Assembly (NCBI GenBank): GCA_965208015.1
Contig: CBDBNT010000003.1
Location: 248,001 to 312,000, forward strand
DNA: 64,000 nt
Direction: 5' to 3'
Source of the DNA: Bin87 sp965208015
Lineage (GTDB): Bacteria; Chloroflexota; Dehalococcoidia; Lucifugimonadales; UBA3495
Shown here: one piece after another, positions 1-8,169 of the stretch
Position numbering within the stretch: the first letter of the stretch is position 1
Layout: each line of letters starts with the position of its first letter
The notes under the pieces: generated by a model
What the model saw: only the letters and a program-made list of their open reading frames with translations
What the model was told of the DNA's origin: nothing
Database searches by the model: none
Translations under genes and position numbers: made by a program

Positions 1-21
1 CTGTCGCGTTCGGAAGGGTCG

Positions 22-351
22 ATGATCACGTTCAACTGCACCATCCAGGAGGGGATTGTCCCGGAGGACATCCGCCCCAGGCTGGCCTCCGAGCTGGCCC
101 GCATCAGCACCGGTTTCGTTGGCGGCAATCCCGACGAGGTGTCGGTCAACTGGATCGAGATCCCCCACGGCTTTGGATTTCGCGGCGGCCGTCTGTCCAC
201 CACCTCGGCGGTCCGCGGAGAGATTCCGCCCGGCCTGCAGCAGGAGACTCGAGTAGAGCTCATGCAGTCCATACAGGACATGTGGATGGACGTCACCGGC
301 TGCACGACCGACGAGCTGGTTGTGTCCGCCCGAGACCGACGCGACAACTAA
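22..351 (+). CDS. Tautomerase-superfamily-like protein lacking Pro-1
   Basis: This 109-residue protein has the size and beta-alpha-beta-like pattern of the tautomerase/MIF superfamily. It appears related to the gene just downstream, with a similar opening strand, an R/K-rich helix and a G-G-R turn near residue 56. The start is ATG at 22 with GGAAGGG upstream. The second residue is Ile, so the N-terminal catalytic proline that defines active tautomerases is absent. The next gene begins 28 bases later and does have the proline, so this could be a non-catalytic paralogue or partner subunit. Assignment rests on fold-level resemblance only. Confidence 0.6.
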   Translation: MITFNCTIQEGIVPEDIRPRLASELARISTGFVGGNPDEVSVNWIEIPHGFGFRGGRLSTTSAVRGEIPPGLQQETRVELMQSIQDMWMDVTGCTTDELVVSARDRRDN

Positions 352-379
352 CCCGACCAAACGGCACAAGGAGCAGACC

Positions 380-790
380 ATGCCGCACTACCGCTGTTTC
401 ATCCCCCAGGATGCGCTGTCCTTTGACCAGAGGCAGGAGATTGCCCTGGCCTTCACCGACATCCATTGCGGCTCCACCGGGGCGCCGCGCAGCTTCGTTT
501 CGGTCACCTTCCTGGAGACGCCGGAGGGCCAGACCCACGAGCACGGGGAAGGCTATTACCTGGACGGCGGCAACCGCGCCGGCCGGTCTGAGGAAGTAAA
601 GCAGCAGCTCCTGGCCGACCTCACCAATACCTTCGCGCGGGTCGCGGGCGTGTCACCCACAGACATCCCGGGTCGCATCACCGAGAACCCCGCATCCTGG
701 ACCATGGAGGGCGGGTTCGTGCTGCCTGAACCGGGCCAGGAAGGACCCGAGTGGTACGCGGCCGCCGAAGCGGCCGCTGCTGCCGACTGA
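380..790 (+). CDS. cis-CaaD-like tautomerase/dehalogenase family protein
   Basis: This 136-residue protein resembles cis-3-chloroacrylic acid dehalogenase (cis-CaaD) of the tautomerase superfamily. After Met removal it keeps Pro1, His28 (in AFTDIHCGSTG), a paired Arg-x-x-Arg (R65 and R68, in NRAGRS) and a Glu near position 109, followed by the family's FLP-PG-EG-EW tail. The tyrosine of cis-CaaD (Tyr103) appears to be Arg here. The ATG at 380 is chosen because it exposes Pro and has AAGGAG six bases upstream; an in-frame start at 320 would bury the proline. The natural substrate cannot be told. The C-terminus ends in an Ala-rich tail. It is probably co-transcribed with the preceding gene. Confidence 0.78.
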   Translation: MPHYRCFIPQDALSFDQRQEIALAFTDIHCGSTGAPRSFVSVTFLETPEGQTHEHGEGYYLDGGNRAGRSEEVKQQLLADLTNTFARVAGVSPTDIPGRITENPASWTMEGGFVLPEPGQEGPEWYAAAEAAAAAD

Positions 791-818
791 CGTCCCGTAA
801 CGTTAGCTCTTCGTGTTT

Positions 819-843
819 GGGGGCAGGTCTGGAGCCTGCCCCC
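819..843 (+). terminator. Hairpin terminator after the tautomerase pair
   Basis: A perfect 9-bp inverted repeat, GGGGGCAGG and CCTGCCCCC, encloses a 7-base loop 28 bases after the stop codon. The U-tract is weak (only GTTT follows), so it may be a Rho-assisted or bidirectional terminator. Confidence 0.55.
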
Positions 844-888
844 AAGCGTTTGGTACGATCCGCGCGGTTTGACCTTTGAGGCTCGAAC

Positions 889-1518
889 GTGTCGATTTCG
901 TCGATACCATACATCCTGAGCGCCATCCTGGTCGTAATCATAATTGCAGTCATAGCCCTGTCGACCGTGTGGTCATCCGAACTGAACTCGGCATCGTCCT
1001 TGAATTGTCCTCCTTTGCCGGAGAACGACGCTCTGCGCCGGGACGCTCAGTACTACGCGGCCGATTTCGGCGTAAGTGTCGAAGAAGCCATCTGCCGATT
1101 GACGATCCAGCAGCACATCGGTCCACTCGGAGCCACGTTGAGATCACGCGAGCCCGATACCTACGCCGGCCTTTGGATACACCATGAACCGGAATTTGGC
1201 GTCACCGTGTTGTTCACCGAAAATCCCGAGGGCGCCCTGGCTCCTTACGTGCAAGACACCGGCCTGGCAGGGATCGTCAAGGCGCGCAAGGCGAAAGTGT
1301 CGCTGCGGTACTTGGATCAGGCTCAAAACCGAGCGCACCAAATTGCAAGCTCCGTCGGTGTTCGGGCCGAGTCCGGTATCAACGTATCCCGCAACCGCGT
1401 GGAGTTGTATGTAATCGACGACAAGTCGTTCACCAGAGCGCTGCGAAGCGCGGGCCTGAGATTGCCTGAGCGCGTAACCCTGATAAAGGTCTCGCAGCAC
1501 AGCGTGCCGGCATCGTGA
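889..1518 (+). CDS. Membrane-anchored protein resembling a serine-protease prodomain
   Basis: This 209-residue protein has an N-terminal hydrophobic segment (about residues 6-27) that would anchor it with the rest outside the cytoplasm. The remainder resembles the propeptide region found ahead of S1 (streptogrisin/alpha-lytic) protease domains: AADFGVSVEEAICRL, a YAGLWI strand, and a second repeat with NVSRNRVELYVID and AGLRLPERV. No protease domain follows, and the protein stops after the second prodomain-like unit. It could be a stand-alone inhibitor or chaperone, or a remnant. No partner protease is encoded nearby. The family resemblance is recalled, not computed. Confidence 0.6.
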   Translation: MSISSIPYILSAILVVIIIAVIALSTVWSSELNSASSLNCPPLPENDALRRDAQYYAADFGVSVEEAICRLTIQQHIGPLGATLRSREPDTYAGLWIHHEPEFGVTVLFTENPEGALAPYVQDTGLAGIVKARKAKVSLRYLDQAQNRAHQIASSVGVRAESGINVSRNRVELYVIDDKSFTRALRSAGLRLPERVTLIKVSQHSVPAS

Positions 1519-1589
1519 TCTCAAACCGAGCGTCGCAAGTATTGTTCGCCGTTGACCGCCATCTTTGAACGGAGCACGAGGACGTTCTG

Positions 1590-3146
1590 TTGCTGAAAAC
1601 CACGGTTTTTGTCCTCATAGCGGCGGCCTTGGTGGGTTTGGCCTGCGCCGGCGAGCCGCCGCTGCCGACGCCGGCTGATCCTGCGTTGACCCTGCCGCCA
1701 ATCGTGCCAACCGTCGGACCGACGGCGACGGCAGAAAGTTCCACGCTGCAACCTACATCTTCCGGTGCCGCACCGGTCGCTGAACCAACCGCGGTTTCGT
1801 ACGACTCCAACCGCACCATGTACAGCATCTGGCACGGCTTTGACCACCCTTCGGAGACCACCCTGGGTGCGTTGGCGGACACGGAGGAGTACGGCGACAA
1901 GTCCCAAGTCCTGGTGATCCTTGAAGCTCTGAAATTCTTCAGGAACCGTGACGCTCTCCGGGCGGCAATAGACACGCTCACCGTTCTCACCGGGCAAGAT
2001 TTCGATTTGGACCGCCGCCTGTGGCGGGAGTGGGTCGGGCCGCGAATGGACGAATACGCGCCGCCGTCGCAATACCCGCGCTGGAAGGTGGACTCGCTGG
2101 CGTTGATCGACCCGTCCATCGGCGCCATCCTGGAGCCCGGCATCACGCGTTCCCGGGTCGACCTCACTGAGGTGGTCTGGGGGGGCGTGCGTCTCGACGG
2201 CATCCCCCCGCTGGAACAGGCTCCGTATATTCTCCCGGAGCAGGCCACCTGGCTCTGGCCTGACGATCGCGTTTTTGGCGTCTCCATCAACGGCGAGAAG
2301 CGGGCTTATCCCCTGCGGATAATGAACGCCCACGAGCTGGCCAACGACGTGCTGGGTGGTGAGCCGATCTCGCTGGTGTATTGAACCCTCTGCGGCACCG
2401 GGATCGTGTATTCCGGCATCGTCAACGGCGAGGCGACCACCTTCGGCACCTCCGGCCTCCTCTACCGCAGCAACAAGGTGATGTACGACCGCGCCACCCG
2501 ATCGCTGTGGAACCAGTTCATCGGCGAGCCCATCATCGGGCCGCTCGCCGACTCCGGCATCCGGCAGTCCTTCTTTCCATCGGTGGTGACCACCTGGGAA
2601 GAATGGCTGGAGGAGCATCCGGACACCACGGTGCTGGATCGGAACACGGGCGTCTATCCTCCCGATTTCTACGTTCCGGAAAACGATCCGCGCGCAATCT
2701 ACTACGACTATTTCACCTCAGATGAGGTGATGTTCCCAGTTTGGAACCGCGACGTGACGTTCGATCCTAAAGAAGTGGTCGTCGGCCTGTCCATTGCGGA
2801 CAGCTCCAAAGCTTACCGCGTAGCCGACTTGCAGCAGGTGCGGCTGGTAAACGACACGCTGGGCGGGGTCAACGTAGTTGTCGTGGCATCACCCGAGTCC
2901 AGAGCCGGCCGGATTTACGAGCGCGGCGACGCCACTTTTGCCTTGCCGCCCACGGACGAACCTGAAGTCCTGCCGTCCGCATTGATCGATGAAACCGGTG
3001 CCGCCTGGCAAGTCGCCGAAACCGGGTTGATCAATAATTCCGATTCCTCGGAGACCTTGCCTCGCATTCCCAGCCTGACCTCTTTCTGGTTCGGGTGGTT
3101 CCAATACCACCCGGACACGGAGGTCTACCGGCCGGACGCGCCTTAA
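1590..3146 (+). CDS. DUF3179 lipoprotein, candidate selenoprotein (UGA at 2382-2384)
   Basis: Reading through one in-frame TGA (codon 265, 2382-2384) gives a continuous 518-residue protein ending at 3146. The start is TTG at 1590 with GAGGA seven bases upstream. Residues 1-20 form a lipoprotein signal ending LVGLAC, followed by a Pro/Thr-rich linker. From about residue 225 the protein is a DUF3179 domain (VSINGEKRAYPLRIMNAHE, FGTSGLLYRSNKVMYDR, SLWNQFIGEPIIG). In this family the segment after the HE-AND-GG-P motif reads YCPLCGT. Here it reads Y-UGA-T-L-C-G-T, so the UGA sits exactly where the first Cys of CxxC belongs, giving UxxC. Homology continues on both sides without a frame change, which argues for recoding over decay. 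Function is unknown; a redox or metal-binding extracytoplasmic role is inferred. Confidence 0.82.
2385..2421 (+). promoter_or_regulatory. Bacterial SECIS-like hairpin after the UGA codon
   Basis: Directly downstream of the UGA, 2398-2404 pairs with 2410-2416 (seven pairs, one G-U). This leaves a five-base apical loop CGUGU at 2405-2409 with G at its second position. The loop lies 20 bases after the UGA. A lower helix (2393-2395 with 2419-2421) is possible across a 2x2 internal loop. These values fit the general bacterial SECIS description: upper stem, small loop with an early G, loop about 16-37 bases from UGA. Pairing was done by hand; no folding energy was computed. Confidence 0.6.
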
Positions 3147-3178
3147 CCTCAACGGCGCGGAAGCCGGAGCCGCCGTGC

Positions 3179-3184
3179 TATAAT
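3179..3184 (+). promoter_or_regulatory. -10 element upstream of tRNA-Ser
   Basis: A perfect TATAAT stands in otherwise GC-rich DNA about 60 bases before the tRNA-Ser gene. No convincing -35 hexamer is seen. Confidence 0.4.
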
Positions 3185-3245
3185 TTTCCTCCGGCCCTTC
3201 ATGTTCGTTCAAGATCACGGCGCGTCCGGGCGCGCCGACAGCCGC

Positions 3246-3335
3246 GGAGAGGTGCCAGAGTGGACGAATGGGCGCGACTGGAAATCGCGTAGGGGTTAAC
3301 GCCTCTCGCGGGTTCGAATCCCGCCCTCTCCGCCA
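3246..3335 (+). tRNA. tRNA-Ser (anticodon GGA)
   Basis: The 7-bp acceptor stem GGAGAGG (3246-3252) pairs with CCTCTCC (3325-3331), followed by discriminator G and an encoded CCA. The anticodon stem CGCGA/TCGCG frames the loop CTGGAAA, with anticodon GGA at 3280-3282. A long variable arm typical of serine tRNAs and a GGTTCGAATCC T-loop are present. An integrase remnant lies immediately downstream, as is common for tRNA-Ser integration sites. Confidence 0.96.
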
Positions 3336-3361
3336 TATTTACATCGTAAAGCCCCAGGAAT

Positions 3362-3402
3362 AAAGGCCGTTTTCTATTTGTTTTGAGTAGGAAACGGCCT
3401 TT
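3362..3402 (+). terminator. Palindromic terminator-like hairpin after tRNA-Ser
   Basis: A perfect 11-bp inverted repeat, AAAGGCCGTTT (3362-3372) and AAACGGCCTTT (3392-3402), has a 19-base loop. The A and T runs at the outer ends give a terminator-like structure on either strand. It lies 27 bases after the tRNA. Confidence 0.6.
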
Positions 3403-3422
3403 CCGCCGTTTTCGTCCAGTCT

Positions 3423-4560
3423 GTCCAGGAGACGGGCACCTACTCGGACGGCGGCGGCTTGAAATCTCCGGGTAGAGAAATCCGAGGCCAAGTATTGGTT
3501 TCAACGGGTTACCATAGACCGGAAGCGAAGGAATCTGGGTCTCGGTGGTTATCCAACTGTTTCGCTGGCGGAAGCCCGCAAAGCTGCTTTGCTCAACGCC
3601 AGGATGATCAGGGAGGGTCGCGACCCGCTGGGAGAGAAGCGTGAGGCCATCGCAGCCAGGAAGCAGCCGCCGACACCAACGTTCTCCGAAGCATCGGACA
3701 TCGTTATCGAAATGCGCCGGCCAACGTGGACGAACGCGAAGCACGCCAACCAGTGGACCAGCACCCTCGCCACCTACGCGTTCCCCATGATAGGGTCCAA
3801 GTTGGTCACCGACGTCACAAGCGCGGACATCCTGGCCGTACTGACCTCGATTTGGACAGGAAAACCGGAAACGACGAGTCGAGCCAGGCAGCGCATGGAG
3901 ACCGTGCTGGACTGGGCAATCGCCCAAGGTTTTAGGACCGACAACCCTGCTTCTCGTTCAATTGCCAAGGCGTTGCCGAGGATGCCCCGAACCAAGCCGC
4001 ACCATCAGGCGCTGCATTACCGCGACGTACCCAATGCCATGGACAAGGTCAGGAACTCGACTGCGCGCACTGTTACGAAATTAGCGTTTGAGTTCCTGGT
4101 GTTGACGGCCGCGCGCAGCGGCGAGGTCAGACTCGCGACTTGGGACGAGATCGATTGGGCGGAACGGAAATGGACGGTTCCGGCTGAGCGAATGAAAGCA
4201 AAACGGGAACATCAGGTTCCGCTCGCCGCGAGACCGATCGAGGTGCTCCGGCAGGCTGAAGAGTTGGCCGACGGATCCACCGAGTTGATATTCCCGGGTC
4301 TCCGCGGCAAGTCGTTGTCCGATATGATTTTCACGGCGATGTTGCGGAAGCTCGAAATACCGGCCGTTGCCCACGGCTTCCGCAGCAGTTTCAAGGACTG
4401 TGGGACTGAGAAATTCCGCGTCGGCTGGGTAGTGAGCGAAACGGCGTTGGCCCACAATCTGGGAAATTCAACAGAGAAGCCGTATTCGAGGACCGAGCTG
4501 TTTGAGCTGCGTCGGGATTTGATGGAAGATTGGGCGCAATTCGTCGGGAATGGTCGCTAG
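3423..4560 (+). pseudogene. Tyrosine recombinase (tRNA-Ser-adjacent integrase), N-terminus frameshifted
   Basis: The open part from 3463 encodes the end of an arm-DNA-binding DUF4102 domain (YWFQRVTIDRKRRNLGLGGY, then PTVSLAEARK), a core-binding domain and a phage-type catalytic domain. Catalytic residues look intact: Arg in TAARSGEVR, HGFRSSF (HxxR), AHNLGN, and Tyr in EKPYSRTELF. The preceding family signature TYSDGGGL is in a different frame (3438-3461). One extra A in 3462-3464 accounts for the shift, and no start codon is seen in that upstream frame before its stop at 3384. The gene is therefore a 5'-damaged P4-type integrase. A shortened protein could start at ATG 3589 but would lack most of the arm domain. 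No matching distal att site was found. Confidence 0.82.
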
Positions 4561-4833
4561 CAGGTGGCATGGCCGGTGATCTTACGCCGACCGGCATACG
4601 AAAATGGGTGTGCTACATCGCTGACGCGACCACGGTCTCGTCCGTGGCATCATCGCCGATTCGGAATTGACCAGCCTTGCTGATGGTGACCGTTGATAGT
4701 CGGATCTAAAGTTCACCCTTCGGGTTCTGACCGGCGAGCCGATCAGTCGCGGTGGTTTTCTCCGGCCTCCTCCTGCGGCGCATTGAGTGAATGTTGAGAA
4801 GTGACGATCTGATTTGCCAGTTGTCAACACTCT
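4561..4833. other. Gene-free stretch between integrase remnant and RidA gene
   Basis: These 273 bases contain no convincing gene. A 6-bp inverted repeat, GCCGGT (4572-4577) and ACCGGC (4590-4595), follows the integrase stop and might terminate it. The base composition is more AT-rich than the surroundings, as expected for an integration scar. Confidence 0.4.
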
Positions 4834-5364
4834 CTAGTCGGCGACGCGGTAGGCGACGCATTCGACTATTTCGATGAGCAACGGCTTTTGGGCGAGACCG
4901 GTGGTGCCGATGACGGCGCGGCAGGGCGGGTTGGGAATGAACTCCCGGTACACCGTGTTGAATTCGTCCCACCGGTCCATGTTGGTCAGGAACACAACCA
5001 TCTTGACCACCCGTCCGAAGTTGGTGCGGGCCGCGCTCAGGATGGTCTCGACGTGCCGGAAGCAGGCGCGGTATTGTTCCAGGTAGGTCTCGCCGACGGT
5101 GACGCCGTCGAAGTTGGAAGAAGTGGTGCCGCGGCAATGTACCCTGACCGCCCGCACCTTGAGCATTCGGGTCAGGTCTTCCTCAAAGTAGTCGCTGTAC
5201 AACCCGGTGCGGTAGGAGACGGAAGCGGTGGCGTCGTGGCGCCCGTCGGTGATAATCAGGTCCAGCAGCTGGTCGCGCTCGTCGAAGGGCAGGGCTTGGG
5301 CTTCCTCAATGCGCATGGCGTCGAGCTCGGCCAGAGTGAGAGCCGCGCGTCCGGTTCGGGTCAT
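4834..5364 (-). CDS. RidA (YjgF/YER057c/UK114) family protein with N-terminal extension
   Basis: This 176-residue protein has a C-terminal RidA-like fold: RACFRHVETILSAARTNFGRVVKMVVFLTNM, with the key Arg in the PPCRAVIGTTGLA loop and the closing LIEIVECVAY strand. RidA proteins hydrolyse reactive enamine/imine intermediates. The first 60 or so residues are an extension beyond the usual 130-residue size. ATG at 5364 has AAGGA upstream. It stands alone between the integrase remnant and the MFS gene, so its specific partner enzyme is not evident. Confidence 0.82.
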   Translation of the reverse strand: MTRTGRAALTLAELDAMRIEEAQALPFDERDQLLDLIITDGRHDATASVSYRTGLYSDYFEEDLTRMLKVRAVRVHCRGTTSSNFDGVTVGETYLEQYRACFRHVETILSAARTNFGRVVKMVVFLTNMDRWDEFNTVYREFIPNPPCRAVIGTTGLAQKPLLIEIVECVAYRVAD

Positions 5365-5765
5365 CGTTGGGCGTCCTTATGCTAGGAGTACAGGTGTTCG
5401 GAGTACGGCGGCCAAGCTTGCCTGGCCTCGCGGGGGGCAACTCATATTAGCCCTCAGCAGCGCAAGGCTGCAAGCGAAGCGAAACTGACTGACGGCAGAA
5501 TTGCAATTCAGGTGGTTCAGATCTTCGTCATTTTCTCGAAAGCGAGAATCCAGGAAACCACCTGAAACTGAACACTACCGGCGCGGCTTTGACGATATTC
5601 GAGCCTGAGTAGCGAAATCTCCTCGTTCCAGTTGGACAGACCCAACACTAATGCGGGTTACGCCTTGGATTTGGTTTAGCGTCGAGACGATGGCATATGG
5701 ATTTGAGGTAATATTCACTGGCGCCAACCGCGGCTGGAACCTGTGCGTTCCAATGCCCGCACCGT
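5365..5765. other. 401-bp divergent intergenic region
   Basis: The stretch separates the minus-strand RidA gene and the plus-strand MFS gene. Its main content is the composite inverted repeat at 5507-5566, listed separately. No additional gene is supported; promoters for both flanking genes would be expected here. Confidence 0.5.
5507..5566. repeat. Composite inverted repeat with nested hairpin
   Basis: TTCAGGTGGTT (5507-5517) and AACCACCTGAA (5556-5566) are a perfect 11-bp inverted repeat. They enclose a smaller hairpin built on GTCATTTTCTCGAAAGCGAG, which resembles the dispersed GTCATnCC-type palindromes at 30286 and 52870. The structure could be a small non-autonomous element or REP-like sequence. 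Confidence 0.6.
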
Positions 5766-6983
5766 ATGAACCAAGCGACAACTGCACACGGACTGAACCG
5801 GTACCGCTGGGTAATGGCCGCCTTGACGCTGGCCGCGCACCTGGTGTTGGGGTTCGGTCTTTTCGGCATCGCGCCGGTGCTTCCACTGGCTGTTGCGGAG
5901 TATGGACTCAGCAGCACCGCGGCCGGCCTGCTGGTTTCCCTGCCCATGCTGCTGGCAGCAGCCTTTGGCATTCCAGGCGGTATGCTGGTGGCCCGCATCG
6001 GGGTCAAGCGCTCGCAGTTGATCGGCTGGATTGCCATGGCAGTCTTGGCGCTGTCGTTCCTCGCTCCGAACTTTGCCACCATGCTCTCGTTGCGTCTGGC
6101 CTACGGGCTGGGACTGGCATTGATTGTGACCTCCACCGGCCCTTTGCTCATGGCGTGGTTCTCCCAGAGAGAAGTGCTGGTGATGAACTCCCTGAATACG
6201 GCGACGGTCAGCTTGGGAGTGGCCCTGTCCGTGGCCGGCGCGGCTCCGCTGGCCGAGCTCACGGGCTGGAAAACCGCCATGTCCCTGTTCGGGGCGGTCG
6301 GACTGATCGGAGCCGCCTTGTGGCTGGTGGCGGGTCGGGATGCCCCGCTGCCTGACGCTCGGCCGGCACGCATCTCTCTGCGAGAGACCGGGCGCGTGCT
6401 TCGTGCCCGCACCGTAATCCTCCTGGTGCTCACCGACGCCGGCGTGCTGGTCCAATACACGGCGTTGACCGGCTGGCTGCCCACCTTTTACAACGAGCAT
6501 CGGGATATGTCGCTGGCGGCGGCGGGTTTGGTCACCGGGATGCTGCCCTTCATCGGCGTTTTCGCCGTGCTGGCCGGCGGCGTTCTCCCGTTGCGTTTCG
6601 GCTCGGTCCGGTGGGTGTTCGTCGTCTCCGGCGTGGCGGCGGGGTTGGGCGGGCTGGGCGCCTATCTGGCGCCGGGCTTGACCGGCATCTACGCCGCGAC
6701 GGCGGTGCTGGGTTTTGGATCCTGGTTCTATGTGCCGATGCTGCTCACCCTGCCTCTGCGGTTGGCCAGCATCACGCCCCAGGGACTGGCGGTCATCTAC
6801 GGGTTGATGATTACCACATCCGGCATCGCGATGTTCGCCGCGCCAATCCTGGTGGGCGCGGCGAGAGACGCGACCGGGTCGCTTCTGCCGGGGTTCTTGA
6901 TTTGCACGGCGATGAGCGCAACGGCGCTGCTGGCTGGATTCTTTCTGCCGGCCGAGGTTTCGCGCAACGGTGGGGCAGGCTGA
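5766..6983 (+). CDS. Major facilitator superfamily transporter
   Basis: This 405-residue integral membrane protein has about 12 hydrophobic segments in two sets of six. The first is WVMAALTLAAHLVLGFGLFG, and the loop after helix 2 has the MFS-like PGGMLVARIGVKR. The overall look is that of CynX/NimT-type MFS permeases (small anions or organic solutes), but no substrate can be deduced. It runs convergently with a nitrilase-superfamily gene 73 bases away, so it may import or export a nitrogenous compound; this is only contextual. Confidence 0.88.
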   Translation: MNQATTAHGLNRYRWVMAALTLAAHLVLGFGLFGIAPVLPLAVAEYGLSSTAAGLLVSLPMLLAAAFGIPGGMLVARIGVKRSQLIGWIAMAVLALSFLAPNFATMLSLRLAYGLGLALIVTSTGPLLMAWFSQREVLVMNSLNTATVSLGVALSVAGAAPLAELTGWKTAMSLFGAVGLIGAALWLVAGRDAPLPDARPARISLRETGRVLRARTVILLVLTDAGVLVQYTALTGWLPTFYNEHRDMSLAAAGLVTGMLPFIGVFAVLAGGVLPLRFGSVRWVFVVSGVAAGLGGLGAYLAPGLTGIYAATAVLGFGSWFYVPMLLTLPLRLASITPQGLAVIYGLMITTSGIAMFAAPILVGAARDATGSLLPGFLICTAMSATALLAGFFLPAEVSRNGGAG

Positions 6984-7056
6984 ATATCTAATCTACCCAA
7001 CACCAATGCGGGCTTCACCCTGGTCTCGGTTCAGGCTTTCGGAGTACGGACGAATC

Positions 7057-7926
7057 CTATGGCTCCAGCAACTCGTCATAGGTGTCGGGGCGGCGGTCAC
7101 GGTAAAACTGCCAGGTGGTGCGGACTTGGCGTATTTCATCCAGGTCCAGGTCGGCGACGATGACTTCATCCCGGTCACGGGACCCCTGGGCAACGATTTG
7201 ACCCCTGGGGTCGCAGAAATAGCTCTTGCCGTAGAACTCCCCTATCTCCCAGGGTTGTTCCCAGCCCACTCGGTTGATGGCGCCGACGAAGTACCCGTTG
7301 GCTACGGCATGGGCGGGCTGCTCCAACTCCCAGAGGTACTCGGACAGTCCCGCCACGGTGGCGGAAGGGTTGAACACCAGCTCTGCCCCGTTGAGGCCCA
7401 GCGCCCTGGCGCCTTCAGGGAAGTGGCGGTCGTAGCAGATGTACACGCCCAATTTGCCGACGTTGGTGTCGAAGACCGGGTAACCGGTGTTGCCGGGCTT
7501 GAAGTAGAACTTCTCCCAGAAACCCGGTTCCAAGTGGGGTATGTGGGTCTTGCGGTACTTGCCCAGGTAGGTTCCGTCCCGCTCCAGCACGGCCGCCGTG
7601 TTGTAGTAGACCCCGGGCATCTCCTCCTCGTAGACGGGAACGATCAGCACCATGCCGTGCTTTTTGGCGAGTTCCTGCATCAACCGGACGGTCGGCCCCT
7701 CGGGCACCTTTTCGACCATTGCGTACCAGCGGACGTTCTGCTCGGCGGGAAAGTATGGGCCATAGAACAACTCCTGGAGACACAGGACCTGCACCTGCTG
7801 GGCCGCCGCCTGCTCGATCAGCGCGACATGTTTGTCGATCATGTACTGTTTCAGACGGCCCAGGTCCTGGAACGCCTGACCGTCGACGCTGGCCTGAATC
7901 AACCCGGCGCGGATAATCCGTGGCAT
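7057..7926 (-). CDS. Nitrilase-superfamily amidohydrolase (beta-ureidopropionase/N-carbamoylputrescine amidase-like)
   Basis: This 289-residue enzyme carries the complete Glu-Lys-Cys triad of carbon-nitrogen hydrolases: Glu in LCLQELFYGPYF (about residue 52), Lys in KYRKTHIPH (about 125) and Cys in YICYDRHFPEGARALGL (about 165). The sequence around the Cys and the FNPSAT strand are typical of the N-carbamoyl amidohydrolase branch, which releases NH3 and CO2 from N-carbamoyl amines or acids. The start at 7926 has AGGAGG six bases upstream. It is monocistronic; an amidase gene follows in the same orientation upstream. Exact substrate is uncertain. Confidence 0.88.
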   Translation of the reverse strand: MPRIIRAGLIQASVDGQAFQDLGRLKQYMIDKHVALIEQAAAQQVQVLCLQELFYGPYFPAEQNVRWYAMVEKVPEGPTVRLMQELAKKHGMVLIVPVYEEEMPGVYYNTAAVLERDGTYLGKYRKTHIPHLEPGFWEKFYFKPGNTGYPVFDTNVGKLGVYICYDRHFPEGARALGLNGAELVFNPSATVAGLSEYLWELEQPAHAVANGYFVGAINRVGWEQPWEIGEFYGKSYFCDPRGQIVAQGSRDRDEVIVADLDLDEIRQVRTTWQFYRDRRPDTYDELLEP

Positions 7927-8169
7927 TGCAACCTCCTGTCGGTGGCTTTCCTTCCAGTGCCGGTCGGTTCGTGATGACCTGGACAGCGGCGGTCGCCACT
8001 GCGGTTGCCGCGAACTACAGCCGGCCGTAGAGGTATCTTTCCTCGTTCAACGAGGCTGTCGGCGCTGGGCTGATTCACCGCATCCGGATGCCAGGCCGGA
8101 GTTTTTCCATGAGGTATTGGACGAACGTTTCCGGGTGCGCTAACGCGACCTCCGTATGGACGACACGTG

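Noticed and set aside
2382..2384. Nonsense mutation making the DUF3179 gene a pseudogene
   Set aside because: The single stop falls on a family Cys, the downstream frame is fully conserved and a SECIS-like hairpin follows, so recoding explains the data better. It is not formally excluded without selABC data.
1521..2618. 365-codon minus-strand open frame opposite the DUF3179 gene
   Set aside because: It is antisense to a region with clear domain homology, its translation is Arg/Gly/Val-rich without motifs, and long shadow frames are expected in GC-rich DNA.
3311..3335. Distal att copy of the tRNA-Ser 3' end
   Set aside because: No second copy of the CCGCCCTCTCCGCCA stretch was found downstream by eye, so island boundaries cannot be drawn.
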